Under the pieces are notes generated by a model that ran no database searches, was not told the origin of the DNA, and saw only the letters and a list, made by a program, of their open reading frames with translations. 64,000 bases of DNA from Stictocephala bisonia (taxonomy: Eukaryota; Arthropoda; Insecta; Hemiptera; Membracidae): positions 489,883-553,882 of the forward strand of contig JAQJVL010000564.1 in assembly GCA_035578905.1 (NCBI GenBank). The letters run 5' to 3'. Both the position numbers and the translations under genes were made by a program. Shown here piece after piece: positions 12,501 to 24,185 of the stretch. The stretch's first letter is position 1. Every line of letters begins with the position of its first letter.

Positions 12501-15500
12501 AATAACGAATTCAAAGATACCTCAATTTTAAAATTCGGTTTGAAAATAAAAGAGTAAAGCACTTTTTCATGTATGCTTGTTTAGGGTTTTTCACTTGTAT
12601 GAAGTTTACTAACCAAATGTATAACTTCATGTATAATTAACAGCTGTTTTTAATTACTTTAAAGTATACATTGCTTAATTAATTATTTTAGACTGAAGTA
12701 TGCATTTATGAAGGAGGGCGTTACATTGAAAAGCATTTATTATACAATTATACAGTTTTTGTTTTATGTAAAATCAAAATTCGTTATTAGCAAGTTTTTT
12801 TTTTAGGAAACCCTAAACAAGCATACATGAAAAGGGGCTTCACATAAAACAGCTGATATTTAAATAACTAGAAACAGCTTTTTATTATGACTATGACTTT
12901 ATACATTTGTTTAGTAAAGTTCATACAAGTGAAAAACCCTAAATAAGCATACATGAAAAAGTGCTTTGCTCTTTTATTTTCAAACCGATTTTTAAAATTG
13001 AGGTATCTTTGAATTTTTTATTAAATTTACAAAATTAAAATAACCTAATTCATTTTCAATACAATTAATGGTTTTAAAGTTATTTAACTTTTAACATTTC
13101 TTATGGTTGCCATTTTGAAACTGATAAAGTTAATTTTGTTCCATTTTTTATTTTAAACTACTCCTAACTAGGTCAGCAAATATACCAAGTTTGAGATATA
13201 ATTTTTTAATAACAAACACATACAAACAGACACTTAACAAGGCAAGATAGGCCACATGTTTACAGGAACTTTTTTGCTTATTTTTATGTCTACTATCATA
13301 TTTCAAAGTTGTGACAACCTCTCGCAAACACCCTGTATATATATATATATATATATATTATAATATCAGTATCATCTGTTATATAAATGTTACCAAACAT
13401 TCTCTATAGTTAATGAAATAGTGAAATTTGTTTCCATAACTAAACTCTAAGTATACAGCTAATCTGTAATAAATAAGCTATAAATTCATTATATCAAGTT
13501 TATTACTATTTTTACTTTACAGATGTTAAAGTCTCAAAACATACGGGTCTCTGTAATAGGCTTGGCTGCGGAGGTACGTATATGCAGCGCTCTCTGTCGA
13601 GAGACAGGAGGTACTTACAGTGTAGTCTTAGATGACCGGCACTTCCGTGACTTGCTGTACCAACACGTGGACCCACCCCCCTCCACAATAGCCAACAGCC
13701 AAGAAGCCAGCCTTATCAAGATGGGATTCCCCCACCAAGAAATAACTGAGGGTCGCTCTGCCTCTCTCACCATGTGCATGTGGTGAGTATAAAATTTGTC
13801 AAAAGACATTTAAACTCTTTTATTCATGTTAACTACTTGAAATCAAATCAAATCTTTATTAGCATGATAAATTTTACACAGCTTAACATTGTAGTTTAAA
13901 AATATGTGCTTCATCATTCCATTAAATGAATTATAAAAAATACAGTATCAAATAAAATAAATTCTTTATAGCATCTAAAAAACATTTTACATTGAAATTA
14001 ATGATACTTAGAGGTAGTTTATTATACATTTTAGCCCCTACAAAAAGAGGGTTTTTTTCTGAAAAAGTTAGATTATGAGCTGGAACTCTGAGCTTACAAT
14101 TGTGCTTTGTCTCATAAGAATGATCAAATCTTAAATGGTCATAAAGATGCTAGTTAATTTTAACTAATTTATGAAAAATTTCTAATTTTTAAATAAAGGT
14201 TTGCAGCTGATACATCTGTTTGTTATGTTACAAATAGTTCTAATAATTGACTTTTGGGTTTTAAATATTAAATTAAATTTTTTTGCCAAACCCCACAACA
14301 CAATTCCATATTTTAAAATAGATTGTATGTAAGCAAAGTAGACCACTATTCGTATTTCTATGGAAGAAGAATGGAAATAGTTTTAAAAGCAAATCTTAAT
14401 GAGTTTAATTTTTTAGAAAGAAAATTCAGATGACTGTCCCAATTTAAATTTTGATCAACTACAAATTCCTAAAACTTTGTGAGAAACTGTAAAATTTATG
14501 GAAACATCCCATGACATGTTTCTTGCAACATTTCGTGCTTTGAACTGAATAATATTTGTTTTGGATTAATTGAGCAAAAGACCATTCTTTTCAAACCAAT
14601 TTTTCAATTCTGTCAAGAATCATGAATCTTACTTTGCAATTCTTAAGTTTTTGTTTTTTAGAAAAACAGATGTATCATCTGCATATAAAACAAAATGATA
14701 TGGTAATTGTGTGAGCAAACTATTTACGAAGATAAGAAATAACAATGGTCCCATGATCAATCCTAGGGGAACACCACTTTTCACCAATTCCCACTTTGAG
14801 GTAAACTTAATTGTGTTTTTATATACCATTGTTCTTTGCCTACAGTTTGTTATATATGAGCATAGCAATTTAAAAGCATTTCCAGAAATTCCCACTTGTC
14901 TAAGCTTGCTCATTAAAAGAGTGTGGTCAACACAATCGAAGGCCCTGGGCAAGTCACAGAAACACCAGCTGCGCACTGCGACTTATCCAAGGCCTTCGAA
15001 ATGTAGTTCATTAGATTTGTCAAAGCAAGCTGAGAGTTCCTTTCTTTTTTAAATCCAAATTGCTGAGGAGTTATTATATTATTTGATTCCAAGTCATGAG
15101 AAAGCATACAGTGAATGACTCTTAAATGTCTTTGAAATGTTACACAAAATCGATATTGGCCTGATGTTTTTAATATTGTTATTCATTTTTGATTTAAAAA
15201 TTGGTTTAATTTCAGAAAACTTGAGTTTGTCAGGAAATGCCCCTTGTAAAATATATTGATTAATAATTTTTGAAAGACTTGGAGCAATAACATATGCAGA
15301 ATTCATTTCTTCTTTGAGTTCTTTATTGGAAATTGTAAATAATTTAATAAATTCTCAAAAATTCCAATAAAATGCTTTTTTATGTTTATGTTGATGTCTG
15401 ATGATGCCTACATTGTAGGCGAAAGGCCTCACATAATAAAGCATTTTATTGGAATTTTTGAGAATTTCTTAAATTATATGCAGAATTGTTTAGTAAAATA

Positions 15501-18500
15501 ACAGGGATTTCATCCCACCCACAAGATAAAGTGTTTTTTAAACCTTCAATAATTTGAGTAGTCTCTTTTTCTGTTACAATTTTAAATGAATCAAAATCCG
15601 TAACTGCATTAGAGCAAGATGTAGAATAAGTATATTCATGAGAGACTTTAAGCACATTTAACCCTTACCACGCCATAAGCTCATATACGCGCATATGCTG
15701 ACTTTGCTCTAAACGCCGTAAGCGCATATACACGTAATAATTACAAAAATATTATTTGCGTAGTAATGTTTCTAATTTGATCCGGTAGTGCGTTTGGGTT
15801 ATGGGCACTCATGAGAGACACATTGTGCGACTTGCGACCTTTTGTTGGCCTGTCAATCTCTTCGAGACTGGCTTTTGTCTGCAGTGTACATTTCCGCTGC
15901 GCCGCCCAACGCCACAAGCGTGTATACGCACAGCCACTGTCAAGCCGAGCGGTTGTCATTGTCCATCACCTTACAGCTTTGAAACTGTGTATTTAGTTGT
16001 TTTATCATTACTTTAGTTTAATATATGTTAGATATTTATTAGTTTTAAGTGTCAATATAATAATCCGGCCGATTTTTACTTTATATGGAAGCTACTAAAT
16101 ACATCGTAATCAAGTGCTATATGTATTTACTTATTTTTTATTATATGTGTTATGTCCAGGTCCTGTTTTTATCAGTTTATGTACAAGTAAATGTACTCAA
16201 TCATACATATTTTATTTATAGTAATAATATTTTGTATTGATTCATACTGTAAAAGTGATCTATGCCTGAGGCTTACTTTCAAGTAAAAGTTTGCTTTTTT
16301 ACATATTCATACATAAGAAAAAAAAAAGGTAAAGTAAGTTAATAAAAGTTTCAAAACGTTATCATATCTTTTATTTTCCTGTACAGAACAATTAAAAAAA
16401 ATTAGCAACTAAAACATTTTGATTTTTTTTACAATAAATTAGCGCTAAATGGAAAATATGCATTGTATAAATGGCACTCTAAGGATTAAAACACTAGTAA
16501 TATTACTAAAATAGTTATTTAAAGTTTCAGCAATATTTTTTGGATCACTTATTACAAAGTTTTCATTTAGCTCTAGCTCTAAAACGTTATCTTTTTTGTT
16601 GTGAATTCCAAGCTCATTTTTAACAATCTGCCAAGTACTCTTGGACTTATTATATGAATTAATAATAAACTTATCATTTAATTTGCAATTTGTTTTGCCT
16701 TATTTACTTCTCTATTAAATATTTTTTTGTAATTTTTTACATTGTATAGAAATTGTTTATTACTACTGTGTTTAGCCAGCATGTGCAACTCTCTTTTTCT
16801 TTTAGCAGAGACTTTAATATGATTTGCAATCCAGCAAATGAAGGAATTTTGTTTTCGTTTTGATGTTTTAACTAATGGAAAAAATTCATTTATCACGCTA
16901 GCAAATTTGTGTAAGAACTTATTATAACTATAATTTACTGATTCAGACAGTTGAAATTGTTCCAGTTCTAAAGTCAGCTGATTTAAAAAAGGCTCTATCT
17001 TATTTTTTGAAAATATTCGTTTGTAGAAACTATGTTTGGGTAATAGATGTACAATACTGGATGGTAGACTCATAAATAAGGCATTATGGTGAGTCATAAA
17101 TAAGGCATTGAGTTGCTCTCAAATCCAAACGTTAGACAGGGAACAGTGGCCATAGATCATGCTGGTTAAAATATTATCTATACAGGTCTGTGACCTTTGA
17201 GTAACTCTAGTAGGCTTCTTACAATTTATTTCAAATCCAAATCTCTTAACTATATCAAGAAACCTATTTGTAATATTATCTTGCTTCAACAAATCAATAT
17301 TGAAATCTGCGGCTTTTTTTAATTTTTAATCTGTTTTGCAATCTTAATTAACAACTGTGTAAGTTTATTTAGAAATAGATTTGAAAGATTATCTCCAGGT
17401 ATTCTATAAATAGATATAACCAATAAGTTAAAAGACTATATAAATAAAAGAACCTTCAAATATCAGCTCTTCATTAAAGCAATACAAATCATCACTAACA
17501 GTACAGTTTATAGACTTATGAATCAAAATACTAGAACAACCCCTTGATTTATTTCTAAAAACCCATCAGCCAATTGAAAATAAACTAATTTATTCATGAA
17601 GTTTCTATTTTCCTCTTTAGGTTAGGTTAAAGGGCACTAGGCCAGGAATTATATTGGAGAGATAGGACATCAGCAAACTTACCTTAAAAGACAAGTTCAC
17701 TAACATCAGTAGTAACAAACACAATATAAACACAATCTCACAAATGTTCAATACCACTGGCATTCTCTTCAGGTGAGTAGAGAGAGAGTGTGTGTGTGTG
17801 TGTTTGTTACTACTACTCTGGTGTTAGTGAACTTGTCTTTTAAGGTAAGTCTGCTGATGTCCTATTTTCCTCTTTAATATTTTGTTCATTTAAACATATT
17901 ATTTTTAATGTTTTAATATTAGATACAACAATTTCTAGATAATTAATTGTTTGTTTAAACCCTTGAATGTTGTAGTGAAGCATTTTGATCATAGATCTTA
18001 TTACAATCTAGTCTAAAAAATGAGGTACATCTTGTTTTTCTGAAGAACTTGTTAAAATGTCAGAGAATGCTCAAATTTTTTAGACAAATTTTGCTGCAAA
18101 GTTGTTGAGGGTATTTCAATACAGTTAATTTCCTGAAAGTTGACATTTAATGGGATTGAATTTGGAGTTCTGGTTGATTCACTCTCTGTTGAAACAAGGC
18201 TGCTGTTCAAAGATGAAGCATTCTGTTGGGGATCCTCGAAAGCTTGGCCTACATCCGCTTCAATTGCCTGAATGGTTTGACTTTCAGTTGTTTGTTTAAG
18301 ATTTGGATATTCAAAACCATGGAACTCTCCAGCAGACATGAAGGATCTGTCAACAGGTAGCTCATGTGTAACTGTGATAGAAGAACTGAATGTATAACAG
18401 AATTTTGGTATAGCAGGATTTCTGACGTCAACCAGATGCCTTTAGAGTGTTTTGGAAGCTGCCAAAGTTGTTGTGGTTATTATTGTCCATTTCATATTCA

Positions 18501-21500
18501 TAAAAATACTGGTTAGTAATCAAATGTTGTAAATATTTTACTAAAGGATGCATGCGTTAAACCATTGTAAAGACAATTCCTTGATGACTCATTTTTGTTA
18601 TGATAAATACAGAAGCACCAGTTCTATTCTTAAATTTTCACAGATTAGATATGAAATATTGAAGAGGGACACGGTCTCTAACACAACCCAAAGGAGAGCA
18701 AATGAGTGTGTTTAACTTTTGAGCTGTAAAGTCTTCTGTCATTTGAGAAAAGGACATGTCATAATCTTCTTTGTAATTAGCATGATTATTGGTGTCAAGA
18801 AAATATTTAGGCTTTGTTAAAAGACTATATACAACTGCCCCATCAGTCATTTTTTGACGGGTTAATTTACTACCACAGTAATCGGTGGTCTAAGGTTTCC
18901 ATAATCTATATTTATAAAAAAGGATGTTTGTATATATATATGTTTGAAGTTTATGCGCTGCCAAACCATCCAACCGATCGCCATGAAACTTTAGGATGTT
19001 GTCCTGTATACTCCCGAGATGGTTTCTGTGAAGTTTGATGCAGATCCGTCCACAGGGTCCCGCCCCACGGGCTCCTAAAGATCCCATGTTATTCAAATGG
19101 AGAATCTTAATTGTTTATAAAAAACATATGACTGTGTGGTTTAATGTAGTTTCACATGCCATAAGCAGATTGAAGTTCTCACAACAACAGTACTGTATAT
19201 GTTTTGATTTATTGTAGTTCTACATTTCACCTTGAGAGTGTAGCACACACTACAAAAAACCTTTACATTTATACACCAAATAAGAAGACCAAAAATATTG
19301 TTTACCCTCTTGCACTCATTTAATAAATAATGTATTTTTCTATAATTCTTTTTATTGCTTTATTTTGGTATGTCAATGAAAAATGAAAGGCGAGACAACG
19401 TCCGCCGGGTTCAGCTAGTTTGTCTATAAAAGTAACTGCAACTCCTTGACTGTTTTGATTGATTGTAAAAATCTGTAGAAACACAGTGGGCAAACCCTAC
19501 TTTTGGATTGCTGCAGTTAAGGTCTATGATTGCTGACATGTCTGCCTCTATAATTTTAAAGGTAATTTGAGATTCCATTTATAATTGTTTGATGCTAAGC
19601 GACAGGTTTAATATAAAATCAGCAATTCTTTGGCACAAAACCTGTTTCCCCCATTTGTTTAGGTGTTGTCCTTGAGAAGTAGTTTCTTTTAAAATCACTT
19701 ATATTTATTATGTTTATGTTTCTTAGTTCTTTTAGTTCATAGTTTCATTTATATATAGCTTTATTTACTGGGCAGTCCCATGGCAAATCATGCTGATGGA
19801 GCTGGGTGACATAAACAACATTTGTGTGGATATTATACACAGAAAATTTGTTTAATGCATTTAGGATTTTCTGTGATGGAGTTTAACCCTGTGCTGTCAC
19901 ATCACATATGTTGTTTGTATAATAACAACTGTATCCTCTTTTGTAAGATCGCTTACCAGATTACTAGTTTTACTCAAAATACTTAAAATATTTCTGTGTC
20001 AGCATTACATCTTTAAACAGTGCTAAAAATATTTCATATCAATTCACTAATTTTATAGTTAAACCTTTTCACTTATTTTGTATTTTACCCTACGTAAAAT
20101 CGACTAATTTGTTTTTGTTGGGTCAAAACAAAATGATTACATTAACAAATTGTGGCCATTGCATGGTATTAAATCTGTTATCCTAAACAAGGGAGTGTTT
20201 CAGATATCTAAACATATTCATTCTTACATTCATTCTTACATATGAGACGCCGACACAACGTTGTTGGTATTTTACGGCGAATATGAATGGTTATATGAGT
20301 GTAGGATGAGTGTAGTCTGGTTACTATCTGAGTTCAACTGTTCCTCAGAAAGGGCAATTTATACCCCAACAGCCAGGGCAACTAAGGGACCTACACCTTT
20401 ACGTGGAATCCGAACCACATAGTGCTGGTCTGATTTTCAGCTAATTGACAAGCCTGATACTCAGTTACCTCCCCCACACAACATCCGCACAATGATTACC
20501 ATCCAACATGGACACCCCAGACTTCTCTAGTAGTGCCCACGCCAATAGCAACCATCAAGCGGACACCATGTCGGTATTAAGAGGACCGAGCATCCAACCT
20601 ATCGCCTACAATCTCCCAAACACTTTGCCCCCATGTAGCTGGGTTACAGCACTGCGCCACCATATATTATACAAATTATTATATAAGCGTCTGCGATGAG
20701 CTAAATTTATTCTTTACCCTTTTCCTCTCAATATATTTTATTTCTACTTGTTTAGTGATTAAAATGATCTATTGATTAAAAGCATTATTCTTGTCCTGTG
20801 TAGAATAAAACTAAATAAGACAAAAATGTTCTTATAATCCTATTTACGTTGTTTTGCTGACCATTTCTTATCTTTAAACTATCCAAGGACTAAATAATAA
20901 GCATATACTGTGCAGGGTGGCTGGCAGTAAGGTACTGAGTCACTAATGTGACAAAAACTAAGCTCATTTAATTTGTTTGCTGTAACACACTCGGAGATAT
21001 ATTGTTTCTTCTTTATCTGAAAAAAAAAAACAGTTTTTAAATTATTAGTTTATTGAATTTCTCAGCTTTACCTTAATATTTTGTTTGATGTAGCATTATT
21101 TTCAGAATCTACATAACATTTCAAATAAAAATGTACATATGTTGTCCAGATGTTAATCAATGAACATTACAGCTTAATCATAGTTTTGTATAATTTCTAA
21201 AAAAAATTAAGAAGATAAAAAGCTTTTATAAATCATCTTTTATAATGTACTATAGGATATCTCGAGTATAAAAAATTTGACCTTTCAATGGTGTATTATA
21301 GACTTCCATAGGTTTGGTTTTTCTGTAGTAATCAAAGTCTGAATGTGAAAAAACAGGGTAGCTACAAGTGTTCTCCATTTTCTCTTATGCAAGCTGTAAC
21401 TCGTCTTTGCTTCCCTCTCACAGTTACATTGTGTTAAAATTGTTTTTTAAATTTCCCAGCTGCTTCTATGATTCTTAGCAATTTTCTTCTTCACTATTCA

Positions 21501-24150
21501 CCACAGTAGCAAATACCTCACTCTTCATATGACCCCACACAAAGAAGTCCAAGGGTTAAGATCTGGAGATCTAGGGGGCTAAGGTATTCCACCATGACCA
21601 ATCCATGTTGGATAGTTCTCTGTTAGCCATAGCCAATTATTTTTTGAGAAAGGGGGAGGTGCACCGTCCTACCGCTCTTCGTCCTACATCAATTCCATCA
21701 AGTAGTTGAGGCAAGTTGTGCTGAAGAAAATCTAAATAAACCTCTCCATTCAAGGTGTCATCAAAGATATGTGGGCGTATGATCTGGTCACCAATGATTC
21801 CTTCCCACAGACTCTTAAAATGTTTGGATTTTACACCGACCCAAAAATGCATATTCTTTTAGTTGAAAATTCCTTTACATGTAAAATGTGCCTCATCAAC
21901 CCATAGTATTTTTTTTTTAGGAAGGGTATTCCTCAATATCCCAATTTAGAAACCAGCAACAAAAATCTCTCCTAGCTTCGTAATTCTCTGGTTCTAGTGA
22001 CTGAAGTATAGTGAAGTGTTAAAGATGAAATTGATTTTGCTTTAAAATTTAACAAACTTTCCATCTAGACACATCCACATCATTTACAAGCTGCCTTGAG
22101 CTAATTAGTAGGATTTTCTTTAACATTATTTATGATCTGTTTTTCAAGATCCTACATCATAAACTGGGCCTATTCTTTCTTTTCTGAACTGATCCAGTTT
22201 CTAGCATTCATTGGTGTAGTCTTGTAAACACCTGTGAACTTGGAGGAATGAATCAGGGTACTTTGCGCAATACTCTCTCTGGGCGGTAAGTGCGTTCCTG
22301 TTGCACAATCAGTATACAAAATGCATATCTGGGCACTCTCGGTTTGAAAATGACAAGATTCTTTGAGTGCTATTCAAATACTGATCGACATTAATTCTAC
22401 TTTATCATTAAGGAAGTGATATAGAAAGTCAATTTTAAACATTCATAGTCAAATTATCTTATGCAGAAGAATAGAGAGTAAAAAGCTTAGCTACCAATAA
22501 AGAGAAGTTGCTTGTTTTAAAATGAAACTAAGCTATTCCCTTGTTTGTTTTCATCAAAATGATATGTCCTTTTGGATTTTTTAAATAAAAATTACATTTT
22601 TACTAAATCTTAACCAATTTTTATTGTTTATTGTTAAAAGTTCTTTGAGGTTATAATCTGTCATACTGTAGCACACCTTGTTTTTTTTCACCTTCAGAAA
22701 TTACTACAGAAAAACCAAAATTGATGGAAGTCTGTAATACACCATTTAAAAGGTCCCATCTTGCATAATCTCAAGTTTCGAGGTTTAAACATTTCTTACA
22801 ATAATAAGAATAACTCATTGATGGTTAGGTGAGCAAGTCTAGGCTGGAGTCAATTGATTGAATAACAAATACGCACTAAGAAATTGTGCTACTCTCAATT
22901 AAAAAGTTAAATTAATATCAGATGATTAGTTTTCAAATTGAAGTGGATTGTTATTCTCAAAATCGGATTGGCTGCAATTTCCATAGAATTTTTAATATCA
23001 TTATTAATTGGAAATGACTCATCATGGTTAAATTTAAATAGAATATTTTTCATTTGAAATTTGTTATCATTTCAATTGACCTTAGCCCGAATCTGTTCAA
23101 CCTAACATTGTGTGCTAGTTATTGGAATGTTTGTTAAACATTTTAAACTTTCATAGCTCCAAATTTCAATTACTTACGTGTTTCAATCAATCAATCTGTC
23201 CTCAAGAGAGAACTGGACGACATTTTTCAAATCACCACATTCATCATCAGGTTTTTGTCTCTATTAAGTTGACCCTACATGACACCTATTTGATAAGTTC
23301 ACATGCCGTCACGCACTTATACTGTCCTGTGGGCTAGTGACGGACAGGAACTTGAGTACACTTCAGTCATCCCCTCCCTCATCTCTATCATTGTTTTCAT
23401 TAAAATTATCTGTGCTTATTGACCTCGTTTTATGTATGAGAGTGTTGAATAATATGTTAGATTCAAAATATATTCTGTTATTGAGGAAATGTGGATTATT
23501 TTTAGACTTGAATATTTCGTACTTTTCCAGAGTGTTTAATAATTTACTTTTGTGGCAAAAATGAACTATCGATAAATTTTCATTTTTGATTTAAGAGAAT
23601 GATTGGCATCAAGGAGGTGCTGTTTAAGTTCAAGGAAATTATGTTAACAATTTCAAAATCGTTTAAGCTTCTATAGTGTTTGAGAACTTAAAAAATTAAG
23701 TTTGCAAATTTATATTTATTAAGTTATTTTACTGCAAACTACCATCCTAAATTGGTAATATTACAATGCCAATATTTTTAAAAACACTGGAAAGTGTCTT
23801 GTTGATTTGCAATTAATTATAAAAGGGTGATTGTTTAGATTTCTTCCATGAAAATCATCTTTTTACTACATTTAGTAATACAGTAAAATCTTTTCCCATG
23901 CAGATTTATTCCATAAAAAGTCTCTTTTTACAATTTACAGTAACTTATTAAAGGTTTTCCCCTTCAGATATCCTCCATGAAAACCCTTTTTTACTATTTA
24001 CAGTAACACACTAAAGGTTCTTCCCCATGCTGATATCCTCCAGGAAAACCCTCTTTATTAATTACAGTAACACGCTAAAAAGGTTTTACTATACATTACT
24101 TCTAGAAATAAAGAAAATTCAAAAACTAATTTTTATTCTGCGCATGCCTT

Positions 24151-24185
<35 letters not shown>

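Larger units (their letters stand above)
14629..17100 (-). pseudogene. LINE ORF2 reverse transcriptase, fragmentary
   Basis: From 17097 a 139-residue pre-RT segment ([16 protein letters not shown]... [13 protein letters not shown]). After the MITE come a finger/palm piece ([17 protein letters not shown], 15655-15446), [13 protein letters not shown] (15306-15094), [20 protein letters not shown] (15107-14913), [30 protein letters not shown] and the catalytic YADD box (14976-14629). Pieces lie in different frames. Catalytic aspartates are kept in the YADD box. Confidence 0.88.
13843..20000 (-). mobile_element. Old CR1-type LINE, antisense in GTF2H2 intron 3, with four nested insertions
   Basis: Reading on the minus strand from about 20000 down: an SGNH-hydrolase-like piece (19985-19620), a macro-like piece (19580-18550), a linker with an ATG (18431-18050), AP-endonuclease (17990-17120), reverse transcriptase (17100-14629) and a C-terminal tail to about 13843. 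The order matches CR1-clade LINEs, whose ORF1 can carry an esterase. Insertions: Helitron 18905-19418, hairpin retroelement 17620-17861, MITE 15662-16485, inverted repeat 15349-15467. Stops and frameshifts throughout show it is dead. The 5' boundary is uncertain. Confidence 0.8.

Noticed and set aside
20400..20425. tRNA or SINE from a B-box-like GTGGTTCGGATTCC on the minus strand
   Set aside because: No A box at the right distance and no cloverleaf could be drawn; too weak to call.
20508..20699. 63-residue frame rich in H, S and P
   Set aside because: No similarity to anything known to me, no splice context; likely chance in a GC-richer repeat.
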